From the NCBI RefSeq assembly GCF_016464705.1, contig NZ_JAEHOB010000009.1, positions 1 to 64,000 of the forward strand: 64,000 nt of DNA, written 5' to 3'. A program made the position numbers and the translations under genes. The DNA comes from Qaidamihabitans albus (GTDB lineage: Bacteria > Actinomycetota > Actinomycetes > Mycobacteriales > Pseudonocardiaceae). The notes under the pieces are model-generated. The model saw nothing but the letters and a program-made list of their open reading frames with translations, ran no database searches and was not told the DNA's origin. Below are positions 43,097 to 51,680 of this stretch, piece by piece (positions within the stretch are counted from its first letter, which is position 1; every line of letters starts with the position of its first letter).

Positions 43097-43864
43097 ATGG
43101 CGCGGCTGGTGCCCGCGGTCCAGCGGGCCGCGGACGTCCTGGAGCTCTTCCTCGGCCCACAGGCCGCACTCACCGCGGCGGAGATCATCGAACGCCTGGG
43201 GCTTCCCCGCTCGACGACGCACGAACTGCTGACCACCCTCGTCGAACGCCACTATCTCGATCGCCGGACCGGCGAGGAGACGACCTACCGGCTCGGGCCG
43301 CGGCTGCTCGAACTCGGCTCCCGCTACCAACAGCGACTCGAGTTCGCCACCGAGGCGGACAAGGTCGCCCGCCAGGTCGCCGCCCAGTGCCAGGAGACCG
43401 TCCACGTCGGGACGCTCGACGAACTCGACGTCGTCTACATCTCCAAGATCGACTCCACCCACTCGGTCCGGCTCATCTCCGAGGTCGGCAGCAGGCTGCC
43501 CGCGCACTGCACCGCGGTGGGCAAGGTGCTCCTCGCCGGGTTGCCCGACGCCGAGCTCACCAACCGGCTGCGCGGCCGCAAGCTCGCTCCGCTCACCGAG
43601 CACAGCGTCACCTCGCGCAGCGCGCTGCGCGACCAGCTGGCGGAGGTCCGGCGCACCGGCGTCGCGCACGAACGCTCGGAGTCGAATCCGGACGCCGGCT
43701 GTGTCGCCGCGCCGGTGGTCGACGCGATGGGCCACTGGGTGGCGGGGATGAGCATCTCCATCCCGACCTCACGCCATTCCGACGACGCGTGGCCCCGCTG
43801 GGAGCAGCTGGTCCGCGACGGTGCCGCCGAGCTCTCCCGCAGGCTCGGCGGCCGGCTCAGCTGA
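43097..43864 (+). CDS. IclR-family transcriptional regulator
   Basis: A 255-aa IclR protein of standard length. Winged HTH at residues 5-60 (VPAVQRAADVLELFLGPQAALTAAEIIERLGLPRSTTHELLTTLVERHYL). Effector domain with VVYISKIDSTHSVRLISEVGSRLPAHCTAVGKVLLAG, where the His-Cys motif often lines the ligand site. GAGAGGAG precedes the ATG. No divergent partner is present, since the hydrolase gene is upstream in the same direction. Confidence 0.93.
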   Translation: MARLVPAVQRAADVLELFLGPQAALTAAEIIERLGLPRSTTHELLTTLVERHYLDRRTGEETTYRLGPRLLELGSRYQQRLEFATEADKVARQVAAQCQETVHVGTLDELDVVYISKIDSTHSVRLISEVGSRLPAHCTAVGKVLLAGLPDAELTNRLRGRKLAPLTEHSVTSRSALRDQLAEVRRTGVAHERSESNPDAGCVAAPVVDAMGHWVAGMSISIPTSRHSDDAWPRWEQLVRDGAAELSRRLGGRLS

Positions 43865-43956
43865 GCCCGCGGTGGCCGAGGGTTGGCCGTCCGATCGGCG
43901 GGTATCTCCTTTTCGAGGGACCGTGCCAGCGAGCCCACCACGAAGAGGAGGTTCCC

Positions 43957-44514
43957 GTGTCGGACGAGCGCGACCGCGAGGACGTCATCACCCTGCTCCG
44001 GCGCCAGCACGACGAGATCCGCGAGCTGTTCGAGCGGCTGACCCGCGAGACCGGTGATGCCCGCCGCGAGACCTTCCACCGCCTGGTGCAGCTGCTGTCG
44101 GTGCACGAGACCGCCGAGGAGGAGATCGTGCACCCGCAGGTCCAGGAGCTGACGGCAGGCAGGACCGTGGTCGAGGCCCGCCTCAAGGAGGAGAACAGCG
44201 CCAAGGAGCTGCTGTCCACGCTGCAGGAGATGGGGCCGGAGGCGGAAGGCTTCGACACGCTGCTCGGCCAGCTGCGCGAGGACGTGCTCGCCCATGCCGA
44301 CCACGAGGAGCGCGAGGAGTTCCCGCTGCTGGCGAGCAACTGCGACGAGCATCGCCTGCTGGACATGGCGGCCTCCGCTCGCGCGGCCGAGGCGATCGCG
44401 CCGACGCGTCCGCACCCCGGCGTGGAGAGCAGGGAGGCCAACATGCTGCTCGGCCCACCGGCAGCGATCATGGACCGGGCGCGGGACGCGATTCGCGGCG
44501 CACTCGGCCGCTGA
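43957..44514 (+). CDS. Hemerythrin-like HHE-domain protein
   Basis: A 185-aa four-helix protein. His18 in RRQHDEIRELFERL, His50 and Glu54 in LLSVHETAEEEIVHP, and the HADHEEREEFPLL segment in the third helix give the HHE pattern for a di-iron site. It could bind oxygen, NO or iron, or sense redox state. The C-terminal 50 residues are Pro/Ala-rich. GAGGAGG precedes the GTG at 43957. A strong hairpin follows it. Confidence 0.9.
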   Translation: MSDERDREDVITLLRRQHDEIRELFERLTRETGDARRETFHRLVQLLSVHETAEEEIVHPQVQELTAGRTVVEARLKEENSAKELLSTLQEMGPEAEGFDTLLGQLREDVLAHADHEEREEFPLLASNCDEHRLLDMAASARAAEAIAPTRPHPGVESREANMLLGPPAAIMDRARDAIRGALGR

Positions 44515-44570
44515 AGCCCATCATTTCGGTGCCGGCGGCCGGGATCCTGAGTCGGCTGCCCGCACCGTTG

Positions 44571-44595
44571 GCCGTGGCCGGGCGCCGGCCACGGC
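44571..44595. terminator. Hairpin terminator between convergent genes
   Basis: GCCGTGGCCGG (44571-44581) and CCGGCCACGGC (44585-44595) pair perfectly over a 3-nt loop in the 100 bp between the hemerythrin gene and the convergent zinc-ribbon gene. Confidence 0.65.
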
Positions 44596-44614
44596 GGGGC
44601 CGAAAGACCCCGGC

Positions 44615-45082
44615 TCACGACGGTGGTGCGTCGCCACGCGGAGAGGGCAGGGCGGCCGGCGCCCGGGCGGCCAGCTCCACCACCCGGTGCCTGGCCAGCC
44701 GCAGCCCGGCCGGCGCGGACGCCCGGTCCACACGCGGGTACCAGCGATGGTGGTACGGCTTCCGGCCAGCGCGATCGTCGAGATCGGCGTAGCAGCCGGG
44801 ACACACCGGCCGGTCGTCGCGGACGGCCACGATCGTCACCTCGTGGGAACGCGCACACTCCGCACACGACAGCTCCACCGGCGTGGCGAGGCTGTAGAGC
44901 CCCACCCCAGCGCGCACCGGGTAGGTGGCGAGGATACGCACGGGCCGCTCCCCGCCGGACAGGATCCGGGGCGTCCGGCCGCCGACGATCCGCACCGGTC
45001 CCGCGCCCAGCAGGACCGGGATGCCGAACTCGAAATCGGGTGGCTGCACGGCACGCGCATACCCGGCGCCCTCATGGCTCAT
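44615..45082 (-). CDS. Hypothetical zinc-ribbon protein
   Basis: A 155-aa soluble protein. CAEC and CPGC motifs about 26 residues apart (VELSCAECARSHEVTIVAVRDDRPVCPGCYADLD) should bind one zinc. The N-terminal half is beta-rich (FGIPVLLGAGPVRIVGG...RILATYPVRAGVGLYSLA), and the tail is Arg/Ala-rich. I do not recognise a family. The ATG at 45082 begins the acidic start MSHEGAG. Divergent from the MFS transporter with only 55 bp between starts. Confidence 0.65.
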   Translation of the reverse strand: MSHEGAGYARAVQPPDFEFGIPVLLGAGPVRIVGGRTPRILSGGERPVRILATYPVRAGVGLYSLATPVELSCAECARSHEVTIVAVRDDRPVCPGCYADLDDRAGRKPYHHRWYPRVDRASAPAGLRLARHRVVELAARAPAALPSPRGDAPPS

Positions 45083-45137
45083 GCACTGTGCCGGAAAAGG
45101 CTCGGAAAATTCGCCCCCCGTGGGTGAGACTGCTCGG

Positions 45138-46454
45138 GTGAGCCACGCTTCCGGCACTCCCCGCACCGACGCCGACCATCCTTCGGCGGACCGCTACCGC
45201 GCCGCCGTCCAGCGCCGCACAGTGGCGGTGCTGTCCGCCGCCCAGGTGCTCGGCGGTCTCGGCGTCGCGATCGGGCTCTCGGTGGGCGGCCTGCTCGCCG
45301 CCGAGGTCGCGGGCACCGAGGGGGTCGCCGGCCTCGCCCAGACCTGCGGCGTGCTCGGCGCCGCGGCGGCCGCCGTTCCTCTCGCTCGCCTCACCCGGCG
45401 CCACGGCAGGCGGGCCGGCCTGACCACGGGGCTGCTGATCGGCGCACTCGGTGCCGCTGTGGTGGTCGCCGCCACGGCGCTGCGGGCGCTGCCGCTGCTG
45501 TTCGCCGGCCTGTCGCTGTTCGGCGCGGCGACCGCGGCCGGGCTGCAGGCCCGCTACGGCGCGACCGACCTCGCCGAGCCACGCCGGACGGCGCGCGCCC
45601 TCGCGACCGTGGTGTGGGCCACCACCGTGGGTGCGGTGCTGGGGCCCAACCTCGCCGAGCCCGCGGGCAGGCTGGCCGGCGCCGTCGGCCTCCCTCCGCT
45701 GACCGGGCCCTACTTCGTGTCGCTGGTGGGCTTCAGCTGTGCGGCCGCCGTGCTGTTCGCGCTGCTGCGGCCGGATCCGCTGTGGCTGGCCGACCCGGAG
45801 CGGGCCACGGCGGGCGGCGCGCGCCCACGTCCGGCCGGGCTGTGGGCCACCCTCACGGTGATCGCAGCCCGTCCACGCGCCCTGGTAGGGCTGGTCGCGA
45901 TCGTCGCGGCGCACGTCGCGATGGTCTCGGTGATGGTCATGACGCCCGTGCACATGCACCACGACGGCGTGGCGCTCTCCCTGATCGGGCTCGTGGTCAG
46001 CGTCCACATCCTCGGCATGTACGGCCTCTCGCCGCTGACCGGCTGGCTGGCGGACCGCGCCGGGCGGGTGCCCGTCGTGGTCGGCGGCGCGCTGCTCTGC
46101 GCACTCGCCGCGCTGGTGAGCGGATCAGCCCCTGGCCACGACGCGGTCCTTCTCGGCATCGGGCTGTTCCTGCTGGGCCTCGGCTGGTCATGCGGGCTGG
46201 TGGCGGGCTCCACGCTGCTGTCGGAGTCGGTGCCCACGGCGGACCGGACGTCCGCGCAGGGCGTGTCCGACCTGGTGATGAACGGCAGCGCCGCCATCGG
46301 CGGCTCGCTGGCCGGGGTGGTCGTCGCCGTCTCCTCCTACGGCTGGCTGGCCTTCGGCACGGCCGTGCTGATGATCGGCGTCGCGCTGTACTCGGCCGCA
46401 CTCATCCGCGCAGCCACGCCGCGAGCCGGTCGAGGAAAACGCGCTGGCCCTTGA
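45138..46454 (+). CDS. MFS transporter
   Basis: A 438-aa major-facilitator protein with 12 predicted helices. Motif A-like LARLTRRHGRRAGLTTGLLIG lies between helices 2 and 3, and a second copy appears in the C-terminal half (LTGWLADRAGRVPVVVGGALL). HMHHDGVALSLIG forms a His-rich loop. Probably a drug or metabolite exporter, although the substrate is unknown. The GTG at 45138 is preferred; its last 53 bp overlap the 3' end of the convergent Nudix gene. Confidence 0.9.
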   Translation: MSHASGTPRTDADHPSADRYRAAVQRRTVAVLSAAQVLGGLGVAIGLSVGGLLAAEVAGTEGVAGLAQTCGVLGAAAAAVPLARLTRRHGRRAGLTTGLLIGALGAAVVVAATALRALPLLFAGLSLFGAATAAGLQARYGATDLAEPRRTARALATVVWATTVGAVLGPNLAEPAGRLAGAVGLPPLTGPYFVSLVGFSCAAAVLFALLRPDPLWLADPERATAGGARPRPAGLWATLTVIAARPRALVGLVAIVAAHVAMVSVMVMTPVHMHHDGVALSLIGLVVSVHILGMYGLSPLTGWLADRAGRVPVVVGGALLCALAALVSGSAPGHDAVLLGIGLFLLGLGWSCGLVAGSTLLSESVPTADRTSAQGVSDLVMNGSAAIGGSLAGVVVAVSSYGWLAFGTAVLMIGVALYSAALIRAATPRAGRGKRAGP

Positions 46455-46872
46455 CGATCTTCTCCCGGGCGCGCTCCAGTTCGAACCACTCGACCCGGTC
46501 CAGCTCGGGGAACTCCTGAAGCCGGCCGGATCCCCTCGGCCACTCCAGCTCGAACGTGCCGGGCACGATCGAGCCGGGGTCGAGGTCGCCCGCCAGCGCC
46601 CACACCGTCACCACCTTGCCCCCGGACTGCCGGACCTCGCCGAGCGGGGTCAGCTCTCCCTGCGGTACCGGCACGCCGAGCTCCTCGGTGAACTCGCGCC
46701 GGGCCGCCGCGCCCGGCTCCTCGTCCGCCGTGTACTCACCCTTCGGCACCGACCATGCGCCCGCGTCCCGGCGCGCCCAGAACGGGCCACCCATGTGTCC
46801 GAGGAGTACCTCGGGTGCCGCGCCATGGAGCACGCGGTACAGCAGGATGCCGGCGCTACGTTTCGCTGCCAC
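46402..46872 (-). CDS. Nudix hydrolase
   Basis: A 156-aa Nudix enzyme. The Nudix box lies at residues 45-67 (GEYTADEEPG, then REFTEELGV), preceded by WSVPKG. The FELEWPRGSGRLQEFPELDRVEWF tail is shared with the actinobacterial NTP pyrophosphohydrolase/ADP-ribose type (bis-5'-nucleosyl tetraphosphatase-like). It starts at GTG 46872, overlapping the end of the QcrB gene by 17 bp, so it is the last gene in the long formate/oxidase transcript. Substrate undefined. Confidence 0.9.
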   Translation of the reverse strand: MAAKRSAGILLYRVLHGAAPEVLLGHMGGPFWARRDAGAWSVPKGEYTADEEPGAAARREFTEELGVPVPQGELTPLGEVRQSGGKVVTVWALAGDLDPGSIVPGTFELEWPRGSGRLQEFPELDRVEWFELERAREKIVKGQRVFLDRLAAWLRG

Positions 46873-48388
46873 GGCGCTGATTGTGCCCGGACGGCACGCC
46901 ACGCTCGTCCGCGGGCTCCTCCGTCAGCTCGCGCGGCAGCGACGGCAGCCGGGCACCCGCGTATCGCGGACGCGTACCCGGGTCGTCTTCGGCGTGCAGT
47001 TCCTGCCTTGCCTCGACGTAGTACCCGCCGGGCCGCTCCTCGAGGACACCGGTGCGCACGCCCCGGAGCAGCACGTCCCGATCGGCCCGCTGCAGGCGCA
47101 GGCAGACGCGGTAGGTAACCAGGTAGGCCAGCGGCGGCAGCACGAGGACGCCGATCCGCAGGATCCATACCAGGGTCTCGACCGGGATCTCGAAGATGAA
47201 CGCCGCCACGTCGTCGACACCGGCCAGCACGAGAAGGACGTAGAAGGTCAGCAGCATCGTTCCGAGGCTGGTGCGCGCGGGCACGTCGCGTGGCCGTTGC
47301 AGCAGGTTGTGCCGGGACCAGTCCTTCGTGAGACGTCGCTCGATGAACGGATAGAGGATCAGGAATCCGAACAGCGCCACCGGCAGTACCACGGCGGGCC
47401 AGAAAGCGTCCGGGATCCGGTACTGCCCGAACAGGACGATCTCCCAGGACGGGAACAACCGGATCGCTCCCTCGACGAACAGCAGGTACCAGTCCGGCTG
47501 AGAGTTGATCGAGCTCTGCGCGGCGTTGAACGGGCCGTAGTTGAACACCGGGTTGATCTGCAGGAGCCCGCCCATGAGGATCAGCACCGCGGTGACGCCG
47601 GTGGCCAGGCCGGTGCTCTTCATCGCGAACGCGGGCACCGTGCGCGTGCCGACCACGTTGCTCTCGCTCCTGCGCCGTCCCGCGTACTGGGTGTGCTCCT
47701 GGTACCACACGGCCGCCAGGTGCACCGCCACGAGCGCGAGGATGATCCCGGGGATCACGAACACGTGCATCGTGAAGAACCGGGAGATGATGATGTCACC
47801 GGGGAACTCGCCACCGAACACCATCCAGTGCAGCCACGTGCCGACCACCGGGATCGACAGGATCATCCCGGACATGATCCGCACGCCCGCGCCGGAGAGC
47901 AGGTCGTCCGGCATGGAGTAGCCGATGAATCCCTCGATGAGCGCCAGGATCAGCAGGAAGATCCCGATCACCCAGTTCAGCTCGCGGGGCTTCCGGAACG
48001 CCCCGGTGAAGAAGATCCGCAGCATGTGGGTGAGGATCGCGGCCACGAAGACGAGTGCGGCCCAGTGGTGGATCTGCCGCACGAGCAGGCCGCCGCGCAC
48101 CTCGAACGAGAGGTTCAGCGCGGTCTCGTAGGCCCGCGACATCTCGATCTGCTGCATGTTCACGTATCCGCCGCGGTAGGTGACCTCGGCCATCGACGGG
48201 TCGAAGAACAGCGCGAGGTAGACGCCGGACAGCACCAGCACGAGCAGGCTGTAGAGGGCGATCTCGCCGAAGAGGAACGAGAAGTGCTCCGGGAAGACCT
48301 TGTTGGCCCTCGGCCGCAGGCCCTTGGCCACGTCGAACCGGGCGTCCGCAGCCTTCCCGGCCTTCCCCACCTTCGCTACGCCGACCAT
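46856..48388 (-). CDS. qcrB: Cytochrome b subunit of a bc1-type complex (QcrB paralogue)
   Basis: A 510-aa cytochrome b with nine or so helices. The actinobacterial start FPEHFSFLFGEIALYSLLVLVLSGVYLALFFDPSM is clear. Heme b ligands lie in IHHWAALVFVAAILTHML and in MHVFVIPGIILALVAVHL. The quinol-site motif is PDWY in NSQPDWYLLFVEG. QcrA (Rieske) and QcrC (cytochrome cc) genes, always next to the canonical qcrB, are absent. The gene sits at the end of the formate dehydrogenase-oxidase operon, overlapping the CtaG-like gene by 13 bp. It probably moves electrons between quinone and another redox partner in this alternative module. Confidence 0.92.
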   Translation of the reverse strand: MVGVAKVGKAGKAADARFDVAKGLRPRANKVFPEHFSFLFGEIALYSLLVLVLSGVYLALFFDPSMAEVTYRGGYVNMQQIEMSRAYETALNLSFEVRGGLLVRQIHHWAALVFVAAILTHMLRIFFTGAFRKPRELNWVIGIFLLILALIEGFIGYSMPDDLLSGAGVRIMSGMILSIPVVGTWLHWMVFGGEFPGDIIISRFFTMHVFVIPGIILALVAVHLAAVWYQEHTQYAGRRRSESNVVGTRTVPAFAMKSTGLATGVTAVLILMGGLLQINPVFNYGPFNAAQSSINSQPDWYLLFVEGAIRLFPSWEIVLFGQYRIPDAFWPAVVLPVALFGFLILYPFIERRLTKDWSRHNLLQRPRDVPARTSLGTMLLTFYVLLVLAGVDDVAAFIFEIPVETLVWILRIGVLVLPPLAYLVTYRVCLRLQRADRDVLLRGVRTGVLEERPGGYYVEARQELHAEDDPGTRPRYAGARLPSLPRELTEEPADERGVPSGHNQRRGSET

Positions 48389-48843
48389 GCGTGCTCCTCC
48401 CGCGTGATCCATCGCCACGTCACGCCGATGGCGGCCAGCCCGACCGGCAGCATCGCGACGATCATCGCGATCCCCCCGGCCGAGTGGCCTGCGATGATCG
48501 CGTAGACCGCCGCGAGATCGAGGGACGGGCCGGCGAGGAACAGGTACACGCTGCGGACGGGGTCGGGGGTGTGGTGGCCGGGCCCGATGACCGGCAGCCA
48601 GAACACGACCGCCCCCGCCAGCAGGACGGCGTACAGGGCACCGTCCCCCGACGGGGGAAGATGGTGCCCGACGTGGGCGACGGTGATCGCCCCGTGCAGC
48701 ACGACGAAGGCAGGGAGCACGACCAGCGGCGGCGCGGGCACCCGGTGCCACGGGACCCGGCCCGCCCCGAGTAGCACGATCGCGGGCGCGACCACCGACG
48801 TCAGCAGACCCATCGCCGCCATCCGCACGATCTCGCCGGTCAT
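48376..48843 (-). CDS. CtaG-like membrane protein
   Basis: A 155-aa membrane protein with four or five helices and several histidines: HGAITVAHVGHHLPP, and FWLPVIGPGHHTPDPVRSVYLFLAGPSLDL. These segments resemble the second half of CtaG (caa3-type) oxidase assembly proteins, which help copper insertion. It is shorter than full-length CtaG (usually more than 250 aa), so it is a reduced relative. ATG at 48843 overlaps the preceding stop by four bases. A role in assembling the adjacent oxidase is likely. Confidence 0.65.
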   Translation of the reverse strand: MTGEIVRMAAMGLLTSVVAPAIVLLGAGRVPWHRVPAPPLVVLPAFVVLHGAITVAHVGHHLPPSGDGALYAVLLAGAVVFWLPVIGPGHHTPDPVRSVYLFLAGPSLDLAAVYAIIAGHSAGGIAMIVAMLPVGLAAIGVTWRWITREEHAWSA

Positions 48844-49331
48844 CGGCGGCCACCTTTCCGAGACCGCCGCAGGGAACCCACCGCCCTGGCGACGAAACCC
48901 GCGGCCGTGGCGGCCTTCGTTGCCGCGGGCAGGGCACCCCGCTGCTCGTGCACCGCCGGGTCGGTGGGCACGGCGGTCGGCCCGGGCCGCGCCTGCACCG
49001 GCAGGCGTTCCCTGCGCACGTGCAGGACCGCGGCGAGCAGGAAGTAGACCGCGATACCGGTGAGCCACTGTCCGAAGACGACGCTCGCCCCGGCCAGGAT
49101 TGCCGCGACACCGAGGAACCCCGCCGACAGGCTGTTCACCGGCATCCGGATCGGCAGCCCCGTACGGCGCGCCCGGTGGGCGAGCCACACGATGCAGGCG
49201 GCCAGCGCCGTGGTCGTCGCCGCGAGCGCGTACATGCCGATGAACAGGACATTCTCCCCGTAGACCAGCATGACCAGCATGAGCACGGCGTTGAGTCCCG
49301 CCCAGCCGAGCATCACGTACGCGGGCTTCAC
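48840..49331 (-). CDS. Small membrane protein, oxidase-associated
   Basis: A 163-aa protein with four hydrophobic helices (YVMLGWAGLNAVLMLVMLVYG, VLFIGMYALAATTTALAACIVWL, and two more) and a basic Pro/Ala-rich tail. Its GTG start overlaps the ctaD stop (GTGA), and its stop overlaps the CtaG-like gene. Position and topology are those of an accessory or fourth oxidase subunit. No homologous family was identified with certainty. Confidence 0.7.
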   Translation of the reverse strand: MKPAYVMLGWAGLNAVLMLVMLVYGENVLFIGMYALAATTTALAACIVWLAHRARRTGLPIRMPVNSLSAGFLGVAAILAGASVVFGQWLTGIAVYFLLAAVLHVRRERLPVQARPGPTAVPTDPAVHEQRGALPAATKAATAAGFVARAVGSLRRSRKGGRR

Positions 49332-50959
49332 GACGACCGCTCCCTCCGCAGGTCGAGCAGGGGCGTGAAGCTGTGTATCGGCGGGATCGGGTGCCGCTCG
49401 TCGAAGTTCAGCGGTGGCGGCGGGGAGGACGTCGCCCACTCCAGGGTGTGCGCCTCCCAGGGGTTGTCCGGCGCCCGGCGCTCCCGGCGCCGCACGAACG
49501 AGAGCACGAGGTTCGCCGCGAACGCCAGCATGCCCAGTCCGATGATGCCCGCACCGATCGAGGCGATGAGGTTGAACGTGCCGAAGCCGTCGGTGGGCAG
49601 GTAGGTCGCGACCCGCCGCGGCATGCCGCCGAGGCCGAGCCAGAACATCGGCAGGAAGGTCACGTTCGTTCCCACCAGCAACAGCCAGAAGTGCGCGTGC
49701 CCGAGCCGGTTGCGGAGCATGATTCCCGTGGCCTTCGGGAACCAGAAGTAGAATCCGGCGAACAGGCCGAACAGGCTGCCGGCGAAAAGCGTGTAGTGAA
49801 AGTGCGCGACCACGAAGTAGCTGTCGTGCATCTGGTAGTCCAGCACGGGACTGGCGACCATGATCCCGGTCAGCCCGCCGACCAGGAACTGCACCACGAA
49901 GGTGAGCGCGAACAGCATCGGCAGGCGGAAGCGCAGCCGGGCCCCGAGGATCGTCCCCAGGAAGGCGAAGTACTCGATCCCCGCGGGCACGATCAGCAGG
50001 ATCGACGTCAGCGAGTAGTAGTCGTCGGCCGCCTGCCCGGTGGTGAACATGTGGTGTCCCCACACGCTCATGGACAGGGCGGCGAACGCCAGCAGCGACA
50101 GCACCGTGGCCTTGTAGCCGAAGAACCGCCGCTGCGCGAAGGTCGCGAGCACCTCCGCGACCGCGCCCACGAACGGGAAGAACATCACATAGACGACCGG
50201 ATGACCGTAGAACCAGAAGAGGTGCTGGTATCCGATGTTGTAGAGGTTGCTGTCGAACAGGTCCGGCGTCATCCGGCCCAGCGCGATCAGCCCCAGTGCG
50301 GCCAGCAGCGACGGGAACGCCGCGATCACCATGAGGTTCGTCGCCACGACCGACCAGCTCAGCACCGGCATCCGCAACATCGTCATGCCCGGCGCCCGCT
50401 TCAGCAGCGCCGTCCACAGCACGGTGCCGCCGATCAGGATCATGCCTACGGTCGACGTGAACGTGCCGAGCAGCCACAGATCCGTGCCCGCACCCGGCGA
50501 GAAGCGGGCCGTCGACAGCGGCGTGTAGGCGGTCCAGCCCTCCTTGGCGGCGCCACCCGAGGTGAGGAAGCCCGAGAGCACCGCGAGCGCACCGAAGACG
50601 TAGAGCCAGAAGCCCAGCATCGTCGTCCTCGGCGCGGCCACCGCCGGTGCGCCCACCTGCAACGGCACCAGGTAGAGCCCCAGTGCCAGCGCCAGTGGTG
50701 TGACGACCAGGTAGATCATCCCGGAGCCATGGATCGTGAACAGCTGGTTGTAGGTCTCGTTGTCCACGATGTTCTGCTCGGGCTGCGCCAGCTGTGCGCG
50801 CATGGTCAGGGCGAGCGCACCCATCACGAACAGCAGTACGAGCGCGACACCCGCGGTGAGCAAGGCGATCCGTTTGTGGTCGGTCGTGCCCAACCACGAG
50901 CGCAACAGGCGCTCCCTCGGCTCCGGGAGCTCCTCGGCGACCGTCAGATCGGTCGTCAT
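49328..50959 (-). CDS. ctaD: Heme-copper oxidase subunit I (CtaD-like) lacking D- and K-channel residues
   Basis: A 543-aa subunit I with 12 helices. All metal ligands are present: His77 (heme a) in TIHGSGMIY, His253 and cross-linked Tyr257 in GHPVVY, His302/303 in WGHHMF, His386/388 in VAHFHYTL. Proton-channel residues are not. At the positions of bovine Asp91, Glu242, Thr316 and Lys319 stand Ala106 (GAPAVAAPR), Val255 (HPVVY), Ala326 and Glu329 (PAGIEYF). The canonical enzyme carries these in GAPDMAFPR, HPEVY and PTGVKVF. The protein may reduce oxygen without normal proton pumping or use other routes. It overlaps ctaC and the next small gene by four bases each. Confidence 0.93.
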   Translation of the reverse strand: MTTDLTVAEELPEPRERLLRSWLGTTDHKRIALLTAGVALVLLFVMGALALTMRAQLAQPEQNIVDNETYNQLFTIHGSGMIYLVVTPLALALGLYLVPLQVGAPAVAAPRTTMLGFWLYVFGALAVLSGFLTSGGAAKEGWTAYTPLSTARFSPGAGTDLWLLGTFTSTVGMILIGGTVLWTALLKRAPGMTMLRMPVLSWSVVATNLMVIAAFPSLLAALGLIALGRMTPDLFDSNLYNIGYQHLFWFYGHPVVYVMFFPFVGAVAEVLATFAQRRFFGYKATVLSLLAFAALSMSVWGHHMFTTGQAADDYYSLTSILLIVPAGIEYFAFLGTILGARLRFRLPMLFALTFVVQFLVGGLTGIMVASPVLDYQMHDSYFVVAHFHYTLFAGSLFGLFAGFYFWFPKATGIMLRNRLGHAHFWLLLVGTNVTFLPMFWLGLGGMPRRVATYLPTDGFGTFNLIASIGAGIIGLGMLAFAANLVLSFVRRRERRAPDNPWEAHTLEWATSSPPPPLNFDERHPIPPIHSFTPLLDLRRERSS

Positions 50960-51609
50960 GCCGGGGTTCCCTGCTGCTGCCACTGCTCGTATTCCTGTGG
51001 CGAGACCGCCTTGACGTAGAAGTGCATCGACGGGTGGTACGGGCCGCAGAACTCGGCGCACCGGCCGAGCCACCTGCCCTCCTCGTCGAAGGTGATGGTG
51101 ACGGTGTTGGTCTGATGTGGAAAGGCGTCCAGCTTGACGGCTTTGTCCGGGATCCACAGCGAATGGATCACGTCACTCGAGGTCAACCGCAGCTCCACCG
51201 GCTTGCCGGTGGGCACCACGAGGGTGGGCAGGCCCGCGTCCTTCTCCCGGCACGTACCGGTGACCGACTTGGCCGTGTCGGCGTAGTCGAACCGCCAGCA
51301 CCACTGGAACGCCGTGACATCGACCGGTATGGCGCCGGCCTGGTTGGCGACCTGGTAGCCGTTGGGTCCTTCCTGGACGTCCTGGTGAGCGGACGCGGTG
51401 ACGTACACGATCACCCCGGCGACACCGGCCAGCAACAGGGCGTAGATGCCTTCGATCAGCGGGTGGCTGTCTCGTTTCCGCTTGTCCCCGGACGGTTTCC
51501 GGCTCAGCAGCAGCGCCACGACCAGCACGCCCAGGATGATCACGAAGACCGCGGCGGCCACCACGATCTCGAACGTGAAGATCCGCTCGAAGACCTCGAG
51601 GAAAACCAC
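50956..51609 (-). CDS. ctaC: Cytochrome c oxidase subunit II (CuA)
   Basis: A 217-aa subunit II with two helices (residues 11-35 and 52-74) and a periplasmic cupredoxin domain. The CuA site is complete: CAEFCGPYHPSM (Cys, Cys, His, Met) with the upstream His in SDVIHSLWIP. No heme c domain follows. FQWCWRF is the aromatic docking stretch, with FQWCW in place of the usual FQWxW. The GTG at 51609 follows GGAGGG. It overlaps ctaD by four bases and comes 71 bp after the holin-like gene. Confidence 0.92.
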   Translation of the reverse strand: MVFLEVFERIFTFEIVVAAAVFVIILGVLVVALLLSRKPSGDKRKRDSHPLIEGIYALLLAGVAGVIVYVTASAHQDVQEGPNGYQVANQAGAIPVDVTAFQWCWRFDYADTAKSVTGTCREKDAGLPTLVVPTGKPVELRLTSSDVIHSLWIPDKAVKLDAFPHQTNTVTITFDEEGRWLGRCAEFCGPYHPSMHFYVKAVSPQEYEQWQQQGTPA

Positions 51610-51680
51610 GTCGCCCTCCACTCACCCGTCGCCACGGCCAGGCTCGCGGTACCCGCTGGGTACCGAGCGCAAACTCGGTG

